Positions 43,271 to 54,290 of a stretch of 64,000 bases of DNA are shown piece by piece; positions within the stretch are counted from its first letter, which is position 1; each line of letters opens with the position of its first letter. Position numbers and translations under genes: made by a program. This stretch comes from Siderastrea siderea. Taxonomy: Eukaryota; Cnidaria; Anthozoa; Scleractinia; Rhizangiidae. The notes beneath the pieces are model-generated. The model saw only the letters and a list, made by a program, of their open reading frames with translations. It made no database searches and was not told where the DNA came from. The stretch covers positions 31,953,186-32,017,185 of the forward strand of contig OZ034968.1 in the NCBI GenBank assembly GCA_964030785.1. The letters run 5' to 3'.

Positions 43271-45001
43271 CCTAAAATTAGCCTCCCACGCAGTCGTTTT
43301 TAGGGGAGTCGTATCACCCTCCTCCCCACAAACGCCTGCTTTCCGCTGCTTAGCCAATTACATTGTACCTACTTATGGCTGGAAGGTTGACCTTGACCCT
43401 AGGACGCTTTGGCGGGAACACATGCAGATAAACATGACGCGTGGCATAAATTTTAAAATGTTAGTGAACTCCCGGGGGGGGGGGGGGGATTCTCATATGA
43501 AAGAGACGGAGATGCTCGTCGGAAAATTAGAATTAAACCCCTAAAGGAGACCAATCTGGGCGTGGCTCAGGCTTTATTTGACCCCTAAAGGAAACCATAC
43601 TAAAACAGACACCCACATAAGAACTATAGTGATTTTAATTGCGCTAAAGATGTTGACGTCGAATGCTGTCTTCCGTATTTAGATTTTAAAAGCATTGTCG
43701 TAAATGTTTAGTTTTCGTTCATAGTCTACCCAAAGCGATACCTGCATAGGTAAAAATATTGGCGTTCCGTCCTGAACACACTAAGTGAGACCAAAATCTG
43801 CAATTCAAACCCCTAAGCGAGACGACGAGCATCCCCGTCACTTTCACATGGGATTCTCCCCCCCGGGAGTGAACTTCACCTCAAAATCGTTGAATGCAGG
43901 GATAACTAAGTTTCCGAAGCTTTCAAATGGCACATTGAGCTTAGATTTTGGAGAAATAAACTTATTTATATGTGCGATTTGCTCTGTTTAGAGATGAAAT
44001 TTATGATATCGCGTTGCAAGCGGGTGATTTAATAAACCTTATAACGTGATGCGCGGCACTACGTGAATAACTAATTTTTTTTCCAACAGCATTGAATGCA
44101 GGAATAACTACATTCTCTGAGCTTTCAAATAGTACATTTAACTTAGAAATCCAGGAATGACTGCAGAAATCCGTCGAAGGATTTTAAACTGACTGATAAA
44201 TTCATCGTAAAAGATATAAGCTCTGTGTAATCACAAACAGTGATTGTAAACTAGCAGTCCCATCTGCTTAGGGAATGCCATGCGAGAAGAGCATGCGAAA
44301 GTACGTTGTAATAACCGCCCTGGCTCTTCGACGCGAAGATCGTAGAAACGTTAGCAGATATGCCAGCGAACTTGAGTATGAGAGATTTCGCCGCTGAAAC
44401 GCACTTGGTTGTTGTGCCATGTGTGACATTTTTAACTCATTTATCGGTTTATCATCTCGTCCGTAGACTACGAGTAGTCTCTAATTTTGGCGATGGCGAT
44501 TGTGGGGCGGGCGAAATACACACGCGCGCGCGAAAGTTTGAGGAGACGCGTCTCCTTAGAGACTACTCGCAGTCTATTCGTCCGGTCCTTTGCCGCCTTA
44601 CTCTTTGTAGAAATCACGTATTTCCCCGGCTTCGCATTGCATTGGCTCCAGCAGTTTGAGAAGCGCTGAAGTTCTCACTGACAATGAACTTGATCAGGCA
44701 GGCAAGATCAACAACGCCTTGTCAGAAAATTCGAACTTTTTCGAAAGATGACTGGATAAAAGCGTCGCACAAGAAACACCCGCGTCTCTGAAGATAAACA
44801 ACCGTGGGACATACAGAAGCGGATGTCATAACGACTAATTTGATTGCACATCGTCAGACAATGCCACAATGGTGATTGGTTAGATTGTCGCGCAAGTAAC
44901 ACAATGGGAAAGGAATGTCGAACTCGGGTAATCAGGCGTTTGTGGGGAGGAGGGTAATACGCCCCCCCCTAAAAACGACTGCGTGGGAGGCTACCCTAAA
45001 A
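43271..45001. mobile_element. non-autonomous TIR element (1.7 kb)
   Basis: Roughly 68-bp inverted ends: GCCTCCCACGCAGTCGTTTT...CCTCCCCACAAACGCCTG at 43271-43338, and CAGGCGTTTGTGGGGAGG...ACTGCGTGGGAGGC at 44933-45001. An inner foldback lies at 43464-43875. ORFs in the interval (for example 43113-43544 and 44360-44659) run across the repeats and look like chance frames. Confidence 0.65.
43464..43875. repeat. inner foldback element with G-run
   Basis: GTGAACTCCCGGGGGG...GAGATGCTCGTCG is mirrored by CGACGAGCATCCCCGTC...CCCCCGGGAGTGAACTTCAC. It is nested in the 43271-45001 interval and includes a 14-bp G run. Confidence 0.75.
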
Positions 45002-47860
45002 TGCGACCGTTGCTGTTGCTTGTTTAAAATGACAATTTCTACTTTACTAAACTTCTATTTGTATTTACCGTCTTGAGCTGTTGACAATTGTTATATTGAT
45101 TTTAACACAACCCAGGCATAAGCCATTATATCTAAAAGCAGTCTACTGATTTAAAACTTCCATTTTTGCAGTGATAGACATAACCGGCTTTCTTTCCTGT
45201 GGGATAAGACATTCGAGATAAAGCCTCCTCTTTGCCTAATCAATAATCTAGACTGAAGATGTTTTTTTTTGGAGTCGCCTCTCATTTCTTCGAAGTAACA
45301 AAACCGCAAGGATTGACAAAATCGCGGTTGAATTTCACCCTACCGGTAACTGAAAGCTGTCAAACTGATGGTCAGCAATTTCAGGATTGCCAAAGAACCG
45401 ATACCGATTTTCAAACTGTCTGTAATTGAACGCCTTCTTTTGCTATAAAGAATGAAATTATCAATTACAGAGAAAACTTTTCTTAAAATTTTGCTTGAAT
45501 TGATGGCTTTGCGATCCCAAAATAATTGAATGGTATTTATAGGAAACTTATGCTACGTCTTCGGTTTGTTACAGCTCAGTTTCATACGAGCCACATGCAA
45601 TGCCTTCGCTATCTCCCTGTTTGTCACTGTCGCGCAGTAATTCTATGGTTTATTTGCCAAACCTTTGTGGAGGATCCGATGCAATTACATTGATCACCAC
45701 CCAGAAAACCACAAATTTTTACTGAATTAAACATGATGAAATTGTTGATAATTGCGAATATGTAACCCATGCCCACAAAACAAAATATTTCGCAAAAGGT
45801 GAAAAGTGCTTCAGTAACAAAAAGAAAATGGTCGACAAATTTGCCTCGTAAATCGTATAGTTGCACTTTTTTTCTGAATCATGTTACATAATTTTTTTTA
45901 TCTAGATTTCTCTGAGTGCTCAAATGGGTGATCGGAAATGCCGTGTTCTGCTTTTTTTTTTCAAGTATCACCTTTTTGTGTAGCTCAACAGTCTGAACTA
46001 CTACAATCTCGTTCTAGATCTATTGTTGCGTTCGACGAAGGAGAACGCATTCCTAATCTTGTGTTGGGTGTCCTGTGTTTTACAAGGCAGAAAAAGTTGA
46101 GATTTTCTTGTAGTGGACGCCAAATTAGCCCCCCCCCCCCCCGAAGATTTTTGCAGGGGCCTACGCTCGGCCGGAAACTGGTATGGAGTTTGGCCTCGCT
46201 TTCATGATGTTATTTTCTTCGAGTTTTTTAAGAAATGTTTTCGAGTTTGTCAACAAGACACAGTTTCAAGTCCACTTATAAACACAAGCGGCGTACCTAG
46301 GATGTAAAGCGGTCGAGAAAACATCGATTATTCGTACGGACTCTTGATTTCTCCCGAGCTAGGAGCACAAACAAAGGCTTTCACAAGACTTTTCCGGGAA
46401 AACTTTCAAGTTTGTTGACAAAACACAGTTTGAAGCCCACTTATAAAGACAAGCGGCGGAGGTAGGATGTTCAGCGCTCGAGAAAACATCGATTATTGGT
46501 ACAGAGATTTTGCTATTCCTTGTGGCTGACTTTAAAGAATTCTAAGAGTGATTTCTGGTTTCTGCTGACTTTCAGAGCGAGAAACTGGTTATGTTGTTGT
46601 TACAAGTCATGACGATAAAGACTGATAGGAAGGCTAAATATTAGTTTAAATGCAGGATGAAAGTGAGCACTTCTGTTAAGACATTTGTCGAGACACGCAA
46701 CAACCTAGCCTCTGTTATTTTTGACACGAGGAATTTTAAGCGAGTGAATCAGCAGAGACATCAAAATGCTGCTTGATACTAATTAATCGTTGTTATGTAG
46801 TGCTTGAAATTTCCTTGTTCATCTGCAAACCTTCATGGTCATTTTAAAAACATACTACTGTCAAATTCGTTGATGTAAAGGCGTGCTCAATTACCACCAA
46901 AGGGTTTAAAGTTGAATTGATGCCAGTTATTTTGTATATTGAGGATGCCAGTTATTTTGTATGTTGAGATGCCTGCCTGTGACGTTGTAGAGCCCAATTC
47001 GCAAAGCCCCATGCACACTGGCCAGCAAATTTATTTTTCTGTGGCAAACCTTATTTATTTGCTCATGTAGATGAGAAAATTTTGTCAATTTGTTTTGTTA
47101 CAAATATCTTTGATTATTAAACTGGCATGTCCGTTTCATTTGTCATTGAAAATTTGTTGTGTGAATTTGCTCCTGTAAATAGGTAATCAAAGATTTCTGG
47201 AAATTTAGTTTGGAACTTTTTTTTAACTGAAATTGAAACAAACGAGAATGGTTTAGTGTGCAAAAGCAGTAAAGGTATGAATCTCACATCTTTCTTTGGC
47301 AGAATATCCATGGATCAGTTAAAAGAAATGGGTTCTTGAAAGACTAGATCATAAATGATATCGTTCGGTGAAGAGGCTCAATTGCAAATTGATTTTTAGT
47401 GATTTTCAATTTTTAAATCTTATTTTTTATTAGTTTTAAGTCTTAAATTATAGAGTGATGTAAGTAACAAACACCAATAAATATCAGGTTTACTTCCGAG
47501 GTTCTTATTTGACTTTCTTCTCAAAAATACAGCCTAAATTCTTGTTTTGCGTATCTGCACTGTGTCACAAAAAACGAGTGATGTATTTTTTCTTCATCTT
47601 CAGCAACTGATAAACATCTTGGACGCTTGTGAAAGGAGCTGAGTCCATTGCAAGTGAAGGGTCACATGGGAAAACTAATTGCTTGAGGCCCCGGTCCATG
47701 TTGGTGTATATGTCATCTAATTCGGAATAAAATTAAATCGAAAAAGGAGTTGATGTCCATTATACAATGTAAATATATTACTAAAATCTGTAAATTAAAG
47801 AGCAGCACTGATATCGCCGATTGGCAAATGATGCCTTAACTTACTTAATATTGAGGGCAG
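45002..47860. other. intergenic, no gene; small direct duplication
   Basis: AT-rich. The only structure I see is a direct duplication of about 100 bp, 46241-46345 and 46407-46505, sharing ACACAGTTT, CCACTTATAAA, ACAAGCGGCG and TCGAGAAAACATCGATTATT. A C-run lies at about 46129. No supported coding region. Confidence 0.5.
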
Positions 47861-47869
47861 AGCGACTTT

Positions 47870-48080
47870 TGAGCTGGTCAATAAATTAGCAATCAATCAA
47901 AACAGCTTAAATAAATGTGCAACATCAACTCAGTCTAGAAAAGTCATTATCACTAATTTTCGAATAAAATACACCAGTTGATTATTTACGAAATTCCTTG
48001 AAGGAATAACAGAAAAATGGACAACAAACCCTAAAATTTCATTCAGATAAGCATTCGTTTGCCTGGGAAAGCAAAATGCA
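47870..48080. repeat. dispersed repeat segment, third copy
   Basis: Shares AAATTAGCAATCAATCAAAA, ATAAAATACACCAGTTG and TTTACGAAATTCCTT with 8280-8720 and 29735-29990. Confidence 0.6.
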
Positions 48081-48116
48081 TTCGATTTTCGCCTCGAGTA
48101 AAGTCACTCGCAAGTA

Positions 48117-48206
48117 CTTTTTAGGCAACGAGGGGATATGTGATTTATTCACCGAGGGCGCAGCCCTCGGTGAATAAATCACATATCCCTGAGGTGCCTA
48201 AAAATA
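48117..48206. repeat. perfect 27-bp hairpin in a longer foldback
   Basis: Arms 48133-48159 and 48163-48189 are exact reverse complements (27 of 27) around a 3-nt loop. The left arm starts GGGATATGTGATTTATTC and ends CCGAGGGC. Outside it, TTTTTAGGCAACGAG pairs imperfectly with CTGAGGTGCCTAAAAA. Most likely a MITE end or hairpin element. Confidence 0.9.
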
Positions 48207-48578
48207 ACCGGCTTATTTTTCACATGGGAGAGGTATCAACTGTGGCGTAAAACAATAGGAAACACGCTTTTCTTTGTTGTTTTGATGACGGTACGCTGAA
48301 GGAAAACAAATATTTTTCCGGACTCACACTAAACAATAGCAAAAAGGTTCCGAAAGACGCACTGGGGTTTCCACATTGTAAAAATTTATAATAAACAGGT
48401 TGTTTTTTTCGTTTTTGATACGCCGACCAAAACAACCAATGTGCGTGCCAAACAAGCTTTACAATAGATTAAAGATTCCGAAAATACGCACTGGGATTTT
48501 GTAATTGCCTAATAGTACTGACAACTTTGACAAATTTGCAACCACTTTTTTCACCACTTTACTACAACGAGGTTAGAA

Positions 48579-48881
48579 ATGAGTGATTCCGAGGAAGACA
48601 TTTTCCTTACGCAAAGCAGTTTTAATGGTTCAATAAATTCCGGCAATGACTTAGAGAATTTGCTAGGGGACTACGAAAACGCCCAGTTCAGCATTGAAGA
48701 GGCAACAGAACGGTTGTTTAGCTTCAACCAGGCGGATAAGTGTGAAGAAGTCTCAATCGGCAGCGTTGACAAGGAGGCTGAAACGAATGAGAAGAAAACG
48801 TCGAAGAGGGACATCATCGTTGTAGATGACAAAGAGCTGCTGGCCAGGAACAGTGAAAGGATCCCAAAGAACACTAAAAAG
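48579..48881 (+). CDS. isolated first exon, Crypton/ZMYM-like recombinase family
   Basis: ATG at 48579, 101 open codons, ending at a good donor (AAAAAG|GTAACC at 48881/48882) in phase 0. The encoded head starts MSDSEEDIFLTQSSF, is acidic and serine-rich, has IVVDDKELL, and ends with RIPKNTKK. Such heads precede the DNA-binding domain in the DUF3504/ZMYM-type proteins common in cnidarians; that placement is from memory. I see no downstream exon before the DIRS-type retrotransposon at 49625, so the gene is probably truncated or its remainder displaced. It is distinct in sequence from the remnant at 40026-40690. Confidence 0.5.
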
Positions 48882-48944
48882 GTAACCTTTTGGTGTTTGA
48901 ATGTGGTTTTGTTTGTCAGTGCGTGTAATGCGATGCGTGTGGGT

Positions 48945-49020
48945 GTGCTGCGAGGGGAATATTACTTTTAATATTCCCCTAGGGGATTATCAACGCTAAT
49001 ATTCCCCTAGGGGAATATAT
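48945..49020. repeat. short palindromic repeats (ATTCCCCTAGGGG)
   Basis: AATATTCCCCTAGGGG occurs at about 48970 and again at 48999, with a GGGGAATATTAC upstream, forming several alternative short hairpins just after the donor site at 48881. Confidence 0.7.
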
Positions 49021-49624
49021 GAATATCAGCCCCGCTCTCCCCTGTTACAATCAAAGCCGCCCCCAGCTTTTCAGACAGTTGATAATTAGCGGGGTTTATT
49101 CAATATAATCAGCCTGGAAGAACAAAGGAAAACGAGCCATATGAAAAATAAGGATTTCTTTTTCTCTAAATGTGCCGTCGAGTATTCTTTAGGTCTTTCC
49201 TTTTCATGTTGCGCTGTTGAAAGGAATGTCTTCTTTCCAAGGATATAAAATTACTGTCTTAATAATCGAGCGTACGAGAGGCCAGCGGCCATAGAGTGGA
49301 CTTCAAACCAAGCCATCCGAGTTCTGCCTCTTGACAGTGTTCGGTGAAGGGTTATCCCTCTTCATCCCGTTAATAAACAGCCGTTTCAAAGGAGGCGAAA
49401 TATCCATGAAAGTACACCTTTTTTTCTTGAAGCCTCAAAAAATAGGGTTTAGAGTAAATGCGTTAGTACGAGAGTAGTCCGCCAGTACTCACCAGTATGT
49501 AAACGCGAGAGTAATCAAGAACACTTCGAACATACTTACCTGAGGCATGAAGCTCCGCTATTAATAGGTAACCAATCAGAGCGTGCTTGCTCATATCTAG
49601 GGGCTGTCCATATACTATCATGAT

Positions 49625-49702
49625 AAATAGTAGACCATTTTCACTGTCGATACAACTACTGACTGCCTTTGCGATACTAAGTTAAGGGAAGCGAGATTTT
49701 GC
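49625..49702 (-). repeat. retrotransposon terminal repeat B2
   Basis: Begins AAATAGTAGACCATTTTCAC and runs to AAGCGAGATTTTGC. It repeats at 49957-50035 (B1). Its left edge meets the chromosomal flank. Confidence 0.85.
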
Positions 49703-49772
49703 AAAGGCAGGAGGTCGTAAGACAGAGATGGGAGAAAACAGAATGCGTCGCCGAAGGGGAGGTGGGAGGGTC

Positions 49773-49963
49773 AAAAAATTGTTCACTGGTTCAGCGCGGC
49801 GTTACTTGGCGAAAGAGGCCGAAAACCCAGGTTAGTATGCTTAAATAGACACACGGAATCCCTAGAGACACGTGTATCACTGGCTCTGAATACCCAGAGG
49901 AATTATAAAGACACCAGCGTAACGCGCAGGCTAAATCCGTGGTTAATTTGACAGTGAAAATAG
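49773..49963 (-). repeat. retrotransposon repeat A2
   Basis: 191 bp from AAAAAATTGTTCACTGG to GACAGTGAAAATAG. The same sequence at 60900-61090 is A1, with two substitutions that I can see. Confidence 0.9.
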
Positions 49964-49981
49964 TAGACCATTTTCACTGTC
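49950..49981. other. candidate tyrosine-recombinase site (12-8-12)
   Basis: At the A2/B1 junction, the 12-bp arm GACAGTGAAAAT (49950-49961) is followed by an 8-bp spacer AGTAGACC (49962-49969) and then the exact reverse complement of the arm (49970-49981). Half of the site is found at each outer end of the element: the A-side arm at 61090 and the B-side arm at 49625. This is the architecture of crossover sites such as lox or FRT. Assignment as the element's recombination site is an inference. Confidence 0.65.
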
Positions 49982-50035
49982 AATACAACCACTGACTGCC
50001 TTTGCAATGCTAAGTTAAGGGAAGCGAGATTTTGC
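49957..50035 (-). repeat. retrotransposon repeat B1
   Basis: Copy of B2 with about four substitutions, directly abutting A2 and ending about 140 bp beyond the recombinase stop codon. Confidence 0.85.
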
Positions 50036-50176
50036 CACCGACTTTAGCTCTAAAAACAATCGAAACAGGACAAAGTTAGAGAGATCCAAACAAACATTTA
50101 AGATACTCTCTCCAAAACTCAGAAAATAAATAATTCCCTTTTACAAGACTAGCACTGTACCGAAACATATACATAA

Positions 50177-51687
50177 CTAAGGAAAAAAAAGAGTAAAACC
50201 CCGCAATTCGTTTTTTATGCGGAACAGTTCTGCCACTGAGACTGCTGCAGAAGGATCAGTCCCAGCCACCGAAGTGCTGTCAGCTAAGGCAGATGCTGCG
50301 TGGGACATCTTCATGACTTTCCCGGTTTGCGTGTAGTATTCGGCAGTCTGGAGGGATTTCCATCCAACATGCCTAGCTATATCTTCTGGGGAAACGCCTA
50401 TGAGAGACATGGTTATGGAACACCCGCTACGGAAACTGTGCATGGTTTCACCAAAGTGGATTCCGAGCGAAGCCAAATGGAGAGACAGGCGATTAGCAAT
50501 TGCTGAGCCGATGAACGGCTTGCCCGAAACGGCGCCTTTCTTGTCGGTGGATCGGAAGAGATGGCCGTCTCTTAAATCTATGGACATGAGGTCGCAGAGG
50601 TTGACGTACAAACGTAAGTTGGCCACAGGACAAAACACGGGATCGCGACACTTCTTAATCATAAACGTGTTAGCATCCTTACCCCGAAGGGTTTTGCCAA
50701 AAGTGTGATGAAAAAGAAAACCATCACCGTCAGGAAGAGCCATAATCTCTCTTGTAAAAATTCTCCCTAAGTCTGATGCCCTGTCACCGGCAAAAAAGTC
50801 CAGGCAGAAACATGCTAAATCTCTCGCGAAAAGGTAACGCTGCGTAGGTGAGATTTGACCAGCGAAAGTGCGATCTCTAAGGTGTAAGCAGAGTCGTTTT
50901 AGCTTGTCAAAGAAGAATGGTGTGGCTTGCCTAGGGGTGACCCTTGCCTGCGCTTGTTCCTCGCGGATCGACGTTAAGTACTGCTTGACACAAGGATGTG
51001 AAGCTGGATTGCCAATACCTAAGAGCTCGTTCCATTCTCTCCCTCGTCCCAGTTCGACAAACAAGGAACGCAATTTACCAATAAGCTTGTCGAAAGTCCC
51101 TGCTGCCAACGTGGTGGGACACGCGCAACGACCTACTTGTTTGGTTCCGAACAAATTGCAAGCTGGAATGTGAATTTTCGTTTTACCTTTATGATCTTTC
51201 CATACTAAAAACCTGGTGATATCTTGAGGAGAAGCTGCATACACTGATTTGGGGGTAGGTAAAGAATATAAAAATCAAAATAAATGTAAAGAAGATCCTC
51301 GCAGTTATTAACGCAACTTATGCAGTTGCGAAAAGAAAGCCTGAAAAAATCCGGCTTGCCGGGATTCGAACCCTGACCTCTGCGATACCGGTGCAGCGCT
51401 CTGACCAATTGAGCTATCAAGCCAACTGGGAGCCAAATCGCTCGAGTTTTTGCTGAAGCTTGTTCTTCTGCTTTTGGTACGGTTTACTATTTCTAACAGA
51501 CTGCAGTGTAACTAGGCGCGAATCGATAGGAGAGAGGGATAGTGAGACCCTTTGAGGGGTCCTCAATATTCTCCGGTGCAAGATAGAAGCCACAATTTTG
51601 GCAAAATCGAAAACTTGCGTCGTTAGGGTAACAGCACTCGGGATACTGCACCGCGGGTTTCCAAAGTCTAGGGACCTCCGGGAGAAA
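50177..51687 (-). pseudogene. retrotransposon tyrosine recombinase (interrupted)
   Basis: The main open part is 51244-50177 (355 codons, open further upstream because its first codon is GTG, not ATG). Catalytic pattern of phage-integrase-type recombinases: R155 in GDRASDLGR, H269-x-x-R272 in MHSFRSG, H302 in RHVGW, and the nucleophile Y313 or Y314 in AEYYTQ. Upstream, a splice-acceptor-like CCTATTTCAG precedes 51687, followed by a zinc-ribbon-like CCYPNDASFRFCQNCG, then a frameshift into a helical segment (SKPYQKQKNKLQQKLERF). A tRNA-like SINE then splits that segment from the rest. In DIRS-order elements this enzyme inserts the circular DNA copy into the genome. Frameshift plus SINE make this copy inactive as read. 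Confidence 0.85.
51263..51430 (-). mobile_element. tRNA-like SINE inserted in the recombinase gene
   Basis: On the - strand it reads TTGGCTTGATAGCTCAATTG, with an A box at 51416-51405, CACCGGTATCGCAG as a degenerate anticodon arm, the B box GGTTCGAATCC (51372-51362), then CGGATTTTTTCAGGC and a tail with GCATAAGTTGCGTTAATAAC. The head folds roughly as a threonine-type tRNA but has a mispaired anticodon stem and a non-tRNA tail. It lies inside what would otherwise be continuous recombinase coding sequence, so it is an insertion rather than a tRNA gene. Confidence 0.8.
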
Positions 51688-51857
51688 CTGAAATAGGAAA
51701 AAGACAACAGGGGAGAATTAGGAGCGACACGTGGCTGACAGAAGACTAAATCAGATAATAAGGACCACTTAAAGATAATATAAACAGCCTTTATTCAGAA
51801 GAATAACATAATACAAACGAGCGACAAAAGCCGGGATAATAACAGAGTCTAAACGAC

Positions 51858-52102
51858 TTAAGAGCAAACAAAAGAAAAGTTACGTAGCGTCCTGGGAGGA
51901 ACGATGATGCTCTCAAACGGACGGGATTCGAAATACCCGAAGATCTCAAAGATTAAAGAGGCTCCCACATGGAAAGACCAGACTTGGCCGGGAACAGTAA
52001 AATACTGGAGTCTCCTTTGGATCCCAATTTGAAAGAACTCGAGGCACTTCGTTGAACCAGAGGCCACCAAAACTTTCTTGGGCAAAGAATTTAAGTACTT
52101 AA
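51858..52102 (-). pseudogene. retrotransposon pol segment downstream of the insertion
   Basis: Reading left on the - strand from the CTTAAG at 52103-52098, the frame continues from the pol segment that stops at 56853-56858 on the other side of the 4.75-kb insertion. It then runs open to a stop at 51858, about 80 codons, including LNSLPKKVLVASGSTKC. This is the stretch after RNase H in DIRS-order elements. I cannot identify a methyltransferase motif in it. Confidence 0.7.
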
Positions 52103-53159
52103 GTGGCAATGTCTGTAAGAGCGGTCCACTGCATTTCGGGTCAGAAAAAAATTTTCCCTCAAACTTTGTCCAGGAAACCATCTTGGGTCACAAGTAAAGG
52201 AAACGAGTTTCGTTTTGGGAAATACGCTAAAATATTTTTTTTAGAGCCCACAACAGTAAGAGCGGCAAAAGCCGTAAATTAGCGCCTGGCCAGACACGAA
52301 AATTGTATAAGTTGGCGACCTCACTGCTCAAAAATCACAACACGCAGCAAAAAAGTGTTATTATTTTTAAGTTAAGAGGTCCTTCAAGGGTGTAAAGCGT
52401 GTGTTAAATTTAATTTGTGTTGAAGTGGAAGCTCGTGATAATTGATATAGTAACACTCATCTGAGCGCTTTCTGAAAACTCGCAAAAGTACCCTGTCTCC
52501 GTCGGCCTTTATTTCCCGAGTCCAGACCGAGTCGCTCTAAATTCCTATCGAAGTGCGTTAATGAGAAGTCAGGGAGTACAGAAATATAAAAATACCTTGC
52601 GCTTTTTATCGTCCTTTACCACAGTGACTTCGAACTTTTGGTGGTTTTTGCGAATATGACACACGCATTATGCAAATTAGTTTGTTGAGCAAATTCGGAT
52701 CGTGTGAACTGAATAGCTTCTAGATTTTAAGATTTCTCCATTTCAAGACATAAATACAGAAAAGCATACACAAATAGAAGTTTTGAACTGTTCAAATTGA
52801 TGAAATAAGCGAATTACTGAGTCCTGATCTTTGGATGCTAATCCGGAGAATTGCGTGACTCGCATTATGCAAATTAGGTTGTCTGCTAAACTTGGTCCGT
52901 TCCGGTAACCGTTGCAAAAAACCTTTTTTAACTGTTTGGATCCCACTTTTGCTTTAATTGAATATTAAAGAAATGTTAAGACTACATGCACTATAGGTAG
53001 AAAACGTTGACGATGAATTCAGCAAGTTACAGTACTGACTTCTTTTCATGTGTCATTTGTATAACTCTGTTTGCAATGAAATGGACAGCTTGTTGGATAA
53101 AAAGGAATCTCTACTTTTTTGTAGTCAGCGCCTTCGAACGTTTTGCTGCTTTTGTCCCA

Positions 53160-53565
53160 GGGGGAGGGACGCTTTATCAACTGAGGTTTGAGGGCCTGAC
53201 TGTGTAGGACAAAAAAAAGCCCTAAATTACCTACTCTGTGTAGGACAGAACCCTCTACTTTAGGCCCCTGTTTAGAGCAAATGATTATTATACCAACTCC
53301 CTTGTTTTACGCAATTTTAAGTGTTTCAAAGACCAGCAAACATCCCCGATCTAGGATACCTAAATACTGTGTAAGCCATATTTAATGACGACAATCGGGT
53401 CTGACCATACCCTGTTTACGACAAGTTGAGACCCTATTTAGGACAGACTCGGTTAAAATTTTGTACCCTGTTTATGACAGAGAGGCCAAAAACCATACCC
53501 TGTCCAGCGGCACGTCCCCGTATAGGCAATATAGGGGAGTAACCCCCGCCCTAGGCTTTTGTTCC
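53160..53565. repeat. MITE inserted in the left arm of the TTAA element
   Basis: This about 400-bp block is present in the left arm and absent from the right. It starts CCCAGGGGGAGGGAC, ends CCCCCGCCCTAGG, and is flanked by GCTTTTGT on both sides, consistent with an 8-bp duplication. Inside are repeated (TG)TGTAGGACA and TACCCTGTTTA words. Confidence 0.7.
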
Positions 53566-54116
53566 GGGGTTTTTGTTAAGCGCTTTATTTTGTTTATGCA
53601 AACGCTTGAGACAAGCAAAGTTGTTTGCGTGTCAAAGACCGCGGATTATAAGCTGCCGATGTTTGGATGCTTTGGGGCAAAATGTGACGAAAATTATGCC
53701 AACTGGATTTTTTGCCAAATAAGAGACGTGTAACTTTTTGGATCTCTCTTTCATCGATGTTTGATTTGAAACGGCTAAAGCCATGTGTTCATGGGATAGT
53801 CACCTGGCCACAGATGCCCGTTTTTAAAACAGCGCTCTGGTTCCTTTCCTTCAGTTCAATCAAAAGAATTGGATATCATTGTATCAGTTTTGATATAAAA
53901 AAGCTTCAACAGCGAAAACAAAAAAGTCTAATTCTGCATCATTCTGCATCGCGTGTTTTGATTTCATGTCCAAATTCAATTAAGACCTAGCTCTTAAAGA
54001 ACTGGAGGCTTCTTGAATTGGAACCTTGCTGACTTCGAGTGGAATCCCCTCACAGACGACGGTGAATCGCTTAACTTTCGAGCTACTTTCGCACTCTGGT
54101 GAAGGTGTCTTTTGAT

Positions 54117-54285
54117 AAGCCATTTCGGAATTGTCTTAAGCCTCTCTATCAAAGCGAGGCTAGGTGCACACTTTTAATATTTAAAAATATGGTCTTATTT
54201 ACACGTGAATGAAAACTAATTTCATATGAAAGGTTGTGCACATAGCCTCGCTTTGAAAAGGAGGCTTAAAGCAATTGTGGTCAAC
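54117..54285. repeat. foldback MITE (TAGGCCATTTCC family), copy 2
   Basis: Degenerate relative of 17438-17610: AAGCCATTTCGGAATTGTCT, CAAAGCGAGGCTAGGTGCAC, TTTCATATGAAAGGTTGTGC and TAGCCTCGCTTTG. It lies in the spacer of the TTAA element, directly before the LINE tail. Confidence 0.75.
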
Positions 54286-54290
54286 CTAAA

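Noticed and set aside
43113..43544. 143-aa ORF
   Set aside because: Crosses an inverted repeat and a G-run and has no domain signature.
48579..48971. 130-aa ORF as a complete gene
   Set aside because: The part after 48881 follows a good donor site and turns into low-information sequence. Only the first 101 codons are treated as coding.
51343..51425. Possible tRNA-Thr gene on the - strand
   Set aside because: A and B boxes are present, but the anticodon stem is mispaired, T33 is missing, and the sequence continues into a SINE tail shared with 18315-18440.
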